A stretch of 64,000 bases of DNA, from assembly GCA_019009955.1 (NCBI GenBank), contig CM032230.1:124772501-124836500 (forward strand). The letters are read 5' to 3'. This DNA comes from Riptortus pedestris (lineage: Eukaryota; Arthropoda; Insecta; Hemiptera; Alydidae). The stretch's first letter is position 1; every line of letters starts with the position of its first letter. Below, in pieces: positions 56,678-64,000 of this stretch. Both the position numbers and the translations under genes were made by a program. The notes below the pieces were generated by a model, which saw only the letters and a program-made list of their open reading frames with translations, was not told where the DNA came from and made no database searches.

Positions 56678-57843
56678 ATAGATAGATAGATAGATAAAAA
56701 TTCTGTATTTAAGTATAAACTTTTTACAGGGGGTCCGAATATTTACAAAAAAAAAAAGAAAAATTAAAAGATATAGCTAGGTACAATACTTCTCTAAAGT
56801 AATACATATAATATTGGTGATTGATAAAATAAATAATTTGGCTATAATTAGTATATCAATAAACAAAGAATTACATTATAGTAAAAATAGCTTACTCAAC
56901 ATTGGGTGATCTTCAAATTTGATACATAATTAATCTTAATTTAATAGAAACAAAAATTAAAATAAAGAATAAAGAAATAGAAAGAAAGAAAAGAAAAGAG
57001 AAATAAACGAGAACATAAAATTTCATTAATCTGCATATATTAAAGAAAAACAAATAAATAAATAAAAAATAATAATATAATAAAATGAAATTATAATAAT
57101 AAGTAAATATAATAAATATATATGTATAGTAATAGACAAAATAAAGAGACAGTTCCTCTAAATCATCAATCAGTTCCGAAGGCACAATATTAATTATGAA
57201 AAATAAATAGATAAATAAAATATATAAATAATTATAATAATAAATGAAATATTTACAACTTGTGTTGGAAGTGATAAATCAATCAAACATTATGAAAGCT
57301 CGTACTTTAAGAGCATTTATAACAAATTTATAGGTATCAAGTGCCTTAGATTTGTCTTCTATTGTGAACAATTGCTTGAGCTGTGTATTTGGTGAATCAG
57401 TAGGATTAATATGTTTGGAGATGTATGCATTTCTGATGTGGCTATACATAGGGCAGCGGAAGAAGAAATGGTGGAGTGTTTCCTCTTCATACAGATTGCA
57501 AATGCTGCATAATTCCTCACAGTTAAGCTTGTATGCACTGCCGTTCCAATATATTTTGTCCGATGAAAGTCTGCACTGTGCTATGATTCTGGTAACGCGG
57601 ATATTGTTGATAAAAATGAGGTACTTCTCCACATCTTTGCTTGCTTTGAACGAATGGTATTGCTGGGAAAATGAAGATTTAAGAACTCGCTTGATATCCA
57701 ATGCTTTTACTTTTTCACTGTAACTCGTTAAGATAGTTTCCTTGATGGCCTTAAGAGTTTTCCAGCCGTGAGTTGTCCAAACATCCTCGTAACCTGCTTC
57801 AGAAATTATTTTTCTTAAGTGAGAGACCCAGTTTAGTCGTTTT
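56678..57843 (-). mobile_element. 5'-truncated non-LTR retrotransposon
   Basis: On the minus strand: coding remnant from about 57843, stop at 57279, an A/T-rich 3' UTR of about 580 bp, and a (TATC)n tail at 56678-56698. A microsatellite tail in place of poly(A) is common in CR1/L2- and RTE-like elements. No target duplication was recognised. Confidence 0.7.
57279..57843 (-). pseudogene. C-terminal end of a non-LTR retrotransposon ORF2 with zinc-binding motif
   Basis: This is the C-terminal part of the polyprotein that carries reverse transcriptase in such elements. The frame is open without a Met from about 57841 (RLNWVSHLRKIISEAGYEDV) through YSEKVKALDIKRVLKSSFSQ to the stop at 57279. Around 57576-57510 it has CEELCSICNLYEEETLHHFF followed by FRCPMYSHIR, a Cys-x2-Cys…His…Cys arrangement of the zf-RVT type at the end of many non-LTR ORF2 proteins. 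The RT domain is missing because of 5' truncation. This part of the frame is undamaged over about 187 codons, suggesting a fairly recent insertion. Confidence 0.75.
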
Positions 57844-57944
57844 TAAGTATAACTTTAGTGTGAATTGCCTTTAGGCAAATATGGCAATCCAATTCCCGGT
57901 CATATTATTCATGAATAACATTTTAGATAGGTGTTTTCATGCCG

Positions 57945-58072
57945 AAGCCTGTCACGAAAGGGCTTGGTAAAGTAAGCAAATTCTCCAAGTGCTGGATACA
58001 GTAATAAGAACCTATAGATCTTGATCTTTAGTTTTACATAAAACGCTTATATATCGAGTTTAGGTATAATAC
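57945..58072 (+). mobile_element. HINE-like element, decayed 5' tip and core scrap
   Basis: CTGTCACGAAAGGGCTTGG, AAGTAAGCAAATTCTCCAAG, then GATCTTTAGTTTTACATAAA and CGCTTATATATCGAGTTTAGG, ending where a complete group B copy starts. Confidence 0.5.
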
Positions 58073-58700
58073 AAAAGTCCGTTACGCAGGGGCTGTGTTA
58101 ACTAAGCAGATTTTCCACTTGCGTCACGTATTTGCATTTATCTCGTGACGTAAAAGTTGAATGAGAACAATATTTGTTATTTAGGCTTCAAATAAAGTGC
58201 TTCATAATACAACAGTTTATTGTTGGCATGGCATGGGTAGGAGTGGAGATTTACTGAAGGCGGAAAACTAAAAAACAACAAATATCTCGATTAACGTAAA
58301 AGATAATGAAAACAAGTACATAACAACATTTATAGATCTTTTAATTTTCAATAAGATTGGTTCTAAACAAATTTTCGATCCGACGTACAGTAACGGAGAT
58401 ATTTCGAATTTTCAAAAATCCTCCCCTCTAAACCCCCCTTCCCACTGATTTCAGCCGTTAACGAACTTGATCTTTATTTTTACATAAAATGTTTAAATAT
58501 AGAGTTTGGTAACGATCAAGAAAAAATTACGACCGCTAGAGCGTTAAGAGACTATATAATATACATAGATATATAATTTTGAACGGACCTCATTTTCGTC
58601 ATCTCATGGGTAGGATCGATGGACATTTGAAGAAAGTTTTCGGAAATCACGCTATGAGTACGACCTCAATAGCTGATTTCCCTCAAGGGAAATCTGCTAA
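58073..58700 (+). mobile_element. HINE-like element, group B, complete
   Basis: AAAAGTCCGTTACGCAGGGG; CAGATTTTCCACTTGCGTCA; CACGTATTTGCATTTATCTC; GGCATGGGTAGGAGTGGAG; core (GATCCGACGTACAGTAACGG); only TATATAATATAC in place of the microsatellite; 3' block ending TTTCCCTCAAGGGAAATCTG plus CTAA. At 628 bp this is the best group B reference in the window. Confidence 0.94.
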
Positions 58701-58760
58701 AAATTGTGACTGCTAGTGCTGCCAAAGACAAGTAATATCCTTTACATCAGAGTACCGGCT

Positions 58761-59067
58761 TATCCCTATTTTACCTCTAATCATATTAAATAATCATAAG
58801 AAAATCTGTACATGTTAATATTATTAGCTCATAAGATCTCTTAAATTTGTAAATATTTAAAATAACTGTTATTCACTAAGTTGCAATATGGCTGCCTACT
58901 ATTAGTCAATTGCATTTCAACAATCCTCTACTTAAATAGAAATTTTTATGTTATGTTTCTTTTTGTAAATTGCAGTGGTCAGAAGGAACACTATGAATTA
59001 TCTTGTAAAACTCTTGTTATTCAATAAAGGATTATTATAAAAAAAAAAAAATAAAAAATAAAAAAAA
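58761..59067 (+). mobile_element. Short polyadenylated retroposon with 12-bp target duplication
   Basis: 307 bp bounded by AGAGTACCGGCT on both sides (58749-58760 and 59068-59079). It ends ATTCAATAAAGGATTATTAT, then an A-rich tail of about 30 bases: a polyadenylation signal at the right distance from the tail. It is either the truncated 3' end of a LINE or a processed copy of a host transcript. The 307 bp have no recognisable coding frame, so the source is unknown. Orientation is certain from the tail. Confidence 0.88.
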
Positions 59068-59079
59068 AGAGTACCGGCT

Positions 59080-59359
59080 CTTAAATTGTTTGACCATACT
59101 GTAATAACCATACTTCATAATATAGAAAACTTTTATTCTTCTATAATAATTTATTTTATTTCCTAATGCATTTCGAGTATTGTAGCTCCTTATGAAGGTT
59201 TCTAAAGAGTATATACGTCTAACAGCCCCTCGGGATGACTGACGATTGACTCTCCCGTCCACAGGCAAGCTGCGTAAAAAATCTGTTCACAAATACATGG
59301 AGTCTCGGTCCGTGTCGGGTAAGGATCTTGAAGGTCTTCAATGCCAACTGAAAAGAAAG
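59080..59359. other. Spacer
   Basis: A phrase near 59213-59250 (AACAGCCCCTCGGGATGACT) recalls the body of the second SINE family but is too short to call. Confidence 0.3.
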
Positions 59360-59483
59360 AAATATATATATACAATTTTGAATGGACATCGCCAAGTGAC
59401 GATGGACATTTCGGGAAAATTGTCGAAAATCGCGTCATGAGTATAACCTCAATAGGTGATTTTCCTTCGTAGAAATCTGCTAA
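59360..59483 (+). mobile_element. HINE-like element, 3' fragment
   Basis: ATATATATATACAATTTTGA, ATGGACATTTCGGGAAAATT, CGCGTCATGAGTATAACC, ending CGTAGAAATCTGCTAA. Confidence 0.75.
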
Positions 59484-59599
59484 AACATGCAAATATCTTG
59501 GCTAATATTTGTGCTAGATGCCCTGAGTCACACCCCACTCCTATTAGCCTGATCAAATATATTGTGAAGCAACTTTCAATTTCTAGCTTTAATATGATG

Positions 59600-59844
59600 T
59601 CTTGCTTTCATTGGCCATATAGGAGTAGAGTTATAGAGAAGAACAAACTCAAAAATTAGAAATATCTCCGTTGTTGTGAGTCGGATCGAAAAATGTTATA
59701 GAACCAGTCCTGTTAAACATTTAATTCTGTACAATTGTTGGAAATCAGCTATTGAGGTTGTACTCATGACGGAATTTTCGAGATTTTTCTTCAAATGTAC
59801 ATCGATCCTACCTAGTAGATGACGAAAATGAGGTCCGTTCAAAA

Positions 59845-59923
<79 letters not shown>

Positions 59924-60640
59924 TATATTTGTTTGTTACCGCTCTAGCGGTCGCAATTTTTGTTTGATCGTTACCGAACTCGATATTTAGTTGTTTTATG
60001 TAAAAAGAAAGATCAAGGTCGTTAACGGCTGAAATCGGACCAGTGGGAGGGGGGGTTTAGAGGGGAGGATTTTCGAAAATTCGAAATATCTCCGTTACTA
60101 TACGTCAGATCGAAAACGATTACAGAACCAATCTTATTGCAAATTAAATTTACTATAAATATTGTTCTATACATTTATTCTGTATCTTGAATATTAACTG
60201 ATATATTTGCATTTGTATTCTGTGTGTGCTCGGCAGCAGTCTATGTCCGGACTTTCCGCCGTGAGCTCTGGCAGCCGTTTTCGTAACTATTCGTCCCTCG
60301 TGAATAGGTTTAGAGGTTTCTTACTACTACAGTTGTTATTAGGCAGATTTATCTATTGTAAAACTTCACGTGGGAAATCTGCTTAGTTTACGCAGCCCCT
60401 GCGTGACGGACTTTTTTATATTTCAAATATCAAATGAGTTATTGATGTTTTTATTTTTCTAAACTACCACTTATAATAGCCTGGTGTTTAAGTAACTCAG
60501 TCAATAAAACTATTATACCCACCTGACATTTCTTTCTGTATTCATAGCCTTCTAACTAGGGGAGAAATAGAGAATAGATAGTGAAATGAGATGGCCGGTG
60601 TATCATTCCTGCACTTAAGGAATCTCCGTAGTTTACGTGA
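59600..60640 (-). mobile_element. HINE-like element, group C, split by a nested copy
   Basis: 59600-59739 (AGAAATATCTCCGTTGTTGT, AATGTTATAGAACCAGTCC) and 60418-60640 (TTCATAGCCTTCTAACTAGG, GAAATGAGATGGCCGG, AGTTTACGTGACAG). Confidence 0.55.
59740..60417 (-). mobile_element. HINE-like element, group A, lacking its extreme 3' tip
   Basis: It starts at GGAAATCAGCTATTGAGGTT, so TTAGCAGATTTCCCTTAAG is missing. 3' block, compound TA tract 59848-59930, core, 5' half with CTACTACAGTTGTTATTAGG, and a perfect 5' tip CAGCCCCTGCGTGACGGAC plus T-run. Confidence 0.9.
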
Positions 60641-61360
60641 CAGCTTTATTGAGTTTGGTAACGATCAAACAACAATTGCGCCCTCTAGAACTTTAACGGT
60701 TCTGCACGTCATAAACATGAAATAGAAGAAATGTTGTTGTTTTACATTCTGTGGGACTTTTATTTAATAATTGTTAAAGGAGTTTAAAATTAGGCTAGAC
60801 TTTATTAATACACTATTTCTTCTTCTGAACGTAACGCGTGATATTTATGAATCCAAGAGAGATGCGAGCGCTTCCTGGTTAAAAGGAGTATCATTGTTCG
60901 TGGAAGAAAAGAGAAAAGAATGGCTTCACGAACGGTCGTCTATTTCGGACTGATAAACATATACCTGGCAGGAAACAGCTTTTGTCTGATCTAGTGTACA
61001 CAATTGTTCGTCATGGCCCTGCTGTTTATAAGCGAACTCTGCCCTGTTCTTTATACAAAGCAGAAGCATCCATTGAATAAATTGTTTTGGATAAAAATGA
61101 GAACCAGAACACTCCTCCTCGCTCTCTTATAGACATTGAGTTATTGGGAAAGAGCTAAAAGATTTTGCCAATTCTCTAGTCTCTGCTAAAACCAACAGAC
61201 GTCTAATAAACGTACAAGCATGCATACAAAACATTTTAGTAACCAGGACAAAGTCACCTAATATTATAAGAACATATTACTTGTAAGGTAAATTGACAAT
61301 TTTGGGATTCCAATATATTTGTTCTAATTTATTCTCATATAAATCATACTTTAACAACAT
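60641..61360. other. Stretch with a HINE scrap and an unrecognised frame
   Basis: 60650-60710 reads GAGTTTGGTAACGATCAAAC, GCGCCCTCTAGAAC: a core scrap of the HINE family. A 60-codon plus frame (60771-60953) is rich in charged residues but unrecognised. Confidence 0.35.
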
Positions 61361-61470
61361 TGGTGTGGTTACCAGGACACCAGAATATTGGACGAAGCAG
61401 TGAAGTTGACTTGTTCGATGTACTAACCACCACTACTGATATTAAAAAACAATGTTATAACTCCAGCTAA
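61350..61470 (+). pseudogene. RNase H remnant of a non-LTR retrotransposon
   Basis: From about 61351 one frame reads LTTLVWLPGHQNIGRSSEVD. This matches the C-terminal RNase H signature of I/Jockey-group retrotransposons, Trp-x-Pro-Gly-His-x-x-Ile-x-Gly-Asn-Glu-x-x-Asp, with the Asn lost. The rest of the domain is too decayed to follow. Confidence 0.55.
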
Positions 61471-61499
61471 AATTTCTGAGAAAGTATGAGCAAAAATTT

Positions 61500-61575
61500 A
61501 ATCTAATCATTTATTTATTTATTTTATTTTATGAGCTCCGCAACTAGGCGATGTCGCTCAGTGTCATTTAATTTC
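61500..61575 (-). mobile_element. Non-LTR retrotransposon 3' tip with (AATA)n tail
   Basis: Minus strand: ACTGAGCGACATCGCCTAGT, TGCGGAGCTCAT, then AAAATAAAATAAATAAATAA. The GAGC-A-ATCGCCT phrase recurs at 62.2 kb on the plus strand before the same kind of tail. Confidence 0.45.
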
Positions 61576-62174
61576 AGTTCTCTAAATTAAAATTTTAAAA
61601 TAAAGAACAAATGTTTTCAAAATTATTAAAACATAGTATAAAATATAACGAAATAAAATTAAGTGCTACAATAAAACAATGCGAAACTATAAATTTTGGG
61701 TTAAATCCTAGTATGAGGATGATGGAAAACAAAGGCACAAGTTTAACAATTTATTATACACTATTGTTCACAAAAACACGTACACGAATTATTAACATTA
61801 TTTGAGGTATAAAACGTAGTGAAATGAGTGAGTTAGGTGTGGTTTAAAGTTTGTTGTAAATGTCTATTGTCTTCAAATGACTAATCTAATCATTTTATTT
61901 ATGTACATACTAATTTTTATTTATTTGTTATAATAGTTTTAATTTTAACAATTGAAAATTTCATAATTTATTAGTCATAGTAATTTTTAATTACCTGTAT
62001 AATTTTTAATTTCTTTATAAGATACTTTTTGTTTTAGTTTATTTTCGTTTATTTGTTGATTCGTGCTTTCTTTTGGTCCTTTTTTTTGAGTTTTGTGTTT
62101 GGCATTCTTAGTTTATCCTGTTCTAATAGTAGTGTTTAATTTTTGTCTGTTACTGTTTTTAATATTTTTATTTA
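61576..62174. other. AT-rich stretch, possible retrotransposon 3' UTR
   Basis: No frame recognised. T-rich from 61900, possibly the 3' UTR leading to the tip at 62190. Confidence 0.3.
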
Positions 62175-62240
62175 TATCTGTACTTTTTTGATGAGCAATA
62201 TCGCCTCGCAGCGAGCGCTCCCCAATAAATAAATAAAATA
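62175..62240 (+). mobile_element. Non-LTR retrotransposon 3' tip with (AATA)n tail
   Basis: GATGAGCAATATCGCCTCGC, GAGCGCTCCCC, then AATAAATAAATAAAATAATA. It pairs with the minus-strand tip at 61500-61575. Confidence 0.45.
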
Positions 62241-62677
62241 ATATATTTGAGAATATTAGAACTAATAATATACTAAGATAATTTATTAATTCCCCTTTTT
62301 GTTTATAGGTAAGTGACAGGAAAGAAATGTATTGTCTTAATGCAATGTCAGCCTTTGAAGCAGACAACGAAGGTAAAGTTAAATCCAGTTTACTCATTAT
62401 ATTATTGTTTAATTAATTAGGTGACGAATGGAAAAAAGAAACAAAAATTTTTACTTTTTATGAAATCGAATGAAAAATTCTGACTTTCGTTCATCGGAAC
62501 CTAATTTTAAAACTGTAAATTTTATACTATTCAAATTTATTTTTATTAATTTTTTTTTCATTTATCCAATGAAAATTTGGTTTAATGGATATACTACTGG
62601 ACGAATATTTATTTGAACTTCGAAGAATCTCCACCTACTCGTTCTAAAATATGTTTCACATGTAAACTAGCTATATA
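62241..62677. other. AT-rich spacer
   Basis: A 94-codon minus frame (62113-62397) has a hydrophobic run but no recognised family. It overlaps the retrotransposon tip and is not called. Confidence 0.35.
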
Positions 62678-64000
62678 CAGTAGGACCCCCATTATCCGTG
62701 GCTCTATTAACCGGGATTCCAGTTAACCGGGGTTCAGAGTAGCTTTTTATTTTATTTATTTTTTTTTTTTTTGTTATAAAGTGTTTTTTAATTCTTACAC
62801 CATTTATTTTATTTGTGTAATTTATATTTAAAATAAATGAATACGTAAGAATATTTCTAATGATTACAATAATTTTTAACTATGTATTGTTCTTAAATAA
62901 TAAAAAATAAAAAGAATGGAAAAAACACGGCAACTTGGTACAATTTAATGAATGAGATGTTTTCGCATTTCGGGTGACTAGTGGTTTGATTCATATTCTA
63001 GGAACGGTAATGTTTTCAAGTCTTTCTATGAAACCCATACTGCCCCTTCTGCTGTTTGCCTACAAACAAAATTCTTTGTCAGTTGTGCTTTAGTCTCCCT
63101 TTAAATTCAATCTAAAATGTCGCAAAAAAGAAAACGTGTTGTGTTAACACTCGAACAGAAGTTAGCCATTATAAACAGTGTAGAAAAAGGTGAAAGTGTT
63201 AAAAAAATTATCCACCGAATTCGGAATCGGCGAACAAACCGTTCGTGATATTTTGAAGAAGAAAAAAGACATTTCCGGCTTCGTATCGTCGTCAGCCCAA
63301 ACAACGTTTCCTCGGAAAACTATGAAGACTTCTACATTAAAAGACGTAGATGAAGCCGTCTATCAATGGTTCATTCAAAGACGTGCCGAGGGAGTTCCCA
63401 TTTGTGGGCCAATGGTGAGTGAGAAAGCTTTATGGTTTCATGAAAATTTAAAAATTGAGGAGCCATTCTCCGCTTCTCAAGGATGGCTCCACAAATTCAA
63501 AAAAGACACGGTATCAGGCAGTTGGCAATTCAAGGGGAGAGTCTTAGCGGTGATAATGTTGCTGCCACGTTATTTATTGAAAATTTTAACTGTTTGGTCA
63601 AAAAATTTGATTTAACTCCTGATCAAATTTATAATGCGGATGAATCGGGTTTGTTTTGGAAAATGCTTCCTTCAAAAACCTTAGCAGCTCATTCCGAAAA
63701 ATATGCACCTGGTCACAAATCCAGCAAAGAACGGCTTACAATTATGACATGTTGTAATGCATCAGGAGATCATAAATTAAAATTAACTGTTATAGGGAAA
63801 GCGAAAAAACCTCGATCATTCAGAGGGACTGAAATAAGAAGTCTTTCCGTGTGACTATTATAACCATCCTAAAGCTTGGATGAATCAGACGATCTTTTCA
63901 TCATGGTTTAAAGACAAATTCGTACCTTCCGTAAGTCACCACTTAAAACAGAAAGGTCTACCAATTAGAGCTGTTTTATTACTCGACAATGCTCCTTCTC
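62678..64000 (+). mobile_element. Tigger/pogo DNA transposon, 5' part
   Basis: CAGTAGGACCCCCATTATCC at 62678-62697, preceded by TA, is a typical Tigger/pogo terminal inverted repeat with its TA target. The related phrase ATTAACCGGGATTCCAGTTA follows. A T-rich UTR and the transposase region from 63117 come next. The other end lies beyond the window. Confidence 0.85.
63117..64000 (+). pseudogene. Tigger/pogo-type transposase, frameshifted, C-terminus outside window
   Basis: This would cut and paste the transposon by binding its terminal repeats and catalysing strand transfer with a DDE/D site. Frame one starts ATG 63117 with SQKRKRVVLTLEQKLAII, a CENP-B/Psq N-terminal helix-turn-helix. An A-run at about 63200 carries one extra A, shifting to the frame of KLSTEFGIGEQTVRDILKKK. 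A CENP-B-type second DNA-binding domain follows (DEAVYQWFIQRRAEGVPI…GWLHKFKK). A base is missing in the A-run near 63503, shifting into the DDE domain: IYNADESGLFWKMLPSK holds the first catalytic Asp, then ERLTIMTCCNASGDHKL. A third shift near 63830 precedes CDYYNHPKAWM and VLLLDNAPS, which holds the second catalytic Asp at the window edge. Three frameshifts make it inactive. Confidence 0.88.

Noticed and set aside
57352..57723. 123-codon plus-strand frame
   Set aside because: It is the antisense shadow of the non-LTR C-terminal coding remnant on the minus strand.

Overview
The window is AT-rich animal nuclear DNA. It is sparse in genes, carries many microsatellites and is filled with transposable-element remnants. 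Jockey-type and other non-LTR fragments, a Tigger/pogo transposon, tRNA-derived SINEs and one signal-peptide exon with a plausible 5' splice site point to an invertebrate with a large, repeat-rich genome. An arthropod seems likeliest, but nothing here fixes the species. There is no operon, no prokaryotic gene, no rRNA and no intact tRNA gene.

The dominant feature is one family of short non-autonomous repeats, about 0.55-0.8 kb when complete. I call them HINE-like because they are built like Helentron-associated elements of the DINE-1 kind. The 5' end is a conserved GTCCGTCACGCAGGGGCTGC block after a short A-run. A GCAGATTTC/GAAATCTGC inverted pair follows, then a core of about 350 bp, usually a (TA)n microsatellite, and a 3' block ending in a palindrome (TTTCCCTTAAGGGAAA) followed by CTGCTAA. 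I count roughly 40 whole or partial copies on both strands. Three groups differ in their 5' half: A (TTTTACAATAGAGAAATCTG), B (GCATTTATCTC, then a GAGTAGGAGTGGGG block) and C (GATGAGATCAC next to the 5' end, strongly decayed). Many copies are nested in one another, in a SINE, or host other insertions, so relative ages can be read directly.

Layout. 1-1988: 5'-truncated Jockey-type retrotransposon. 2.2-3.8 kb: HINE copies. 3.77-4.25 kb: GC-rich leader and a first coding exon with a signal peptide, the only convincing host coding sequence. 5-20.4 kb: SINEs, HINEs, a 129-bp foldback and a 355-bp near-perfect palindrome. 20.6-30 kb: non-repetitive, GC-richer blocks alternating with HINEs, SINEs and an RTE-like retrotransposon remnant. 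30-43.3 kb: a second SINE-like family, a retrotransposon C-terminal fragment, a 0.95-kb repeat inside a HINE, and further HINEs. 43.3-56 kb: HINEs, two more GC-richer blocks and a second 0.95-kb repeat inside a HINE microsatellite. 56.3-62.3 kb: several retrotransposon 3' ends, including a short polyadenylated retroposon with a 12-bp target-site duplication. 62,678 to the end: a Tigger/pogo transposon whose transposase frame is broken and runs off the window.

Five or six non-repetitive, GC-richer blocks (near 8.6, 20.8, 29.6, 36, 47.1 and 52.2 kb) contain homeodomain-, POU-, TCF- or forkhead-like words. They are the best candidates for regulatory DNA, possibly serving the gene that starts at 4135. 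This is inference from composition and motif words only.
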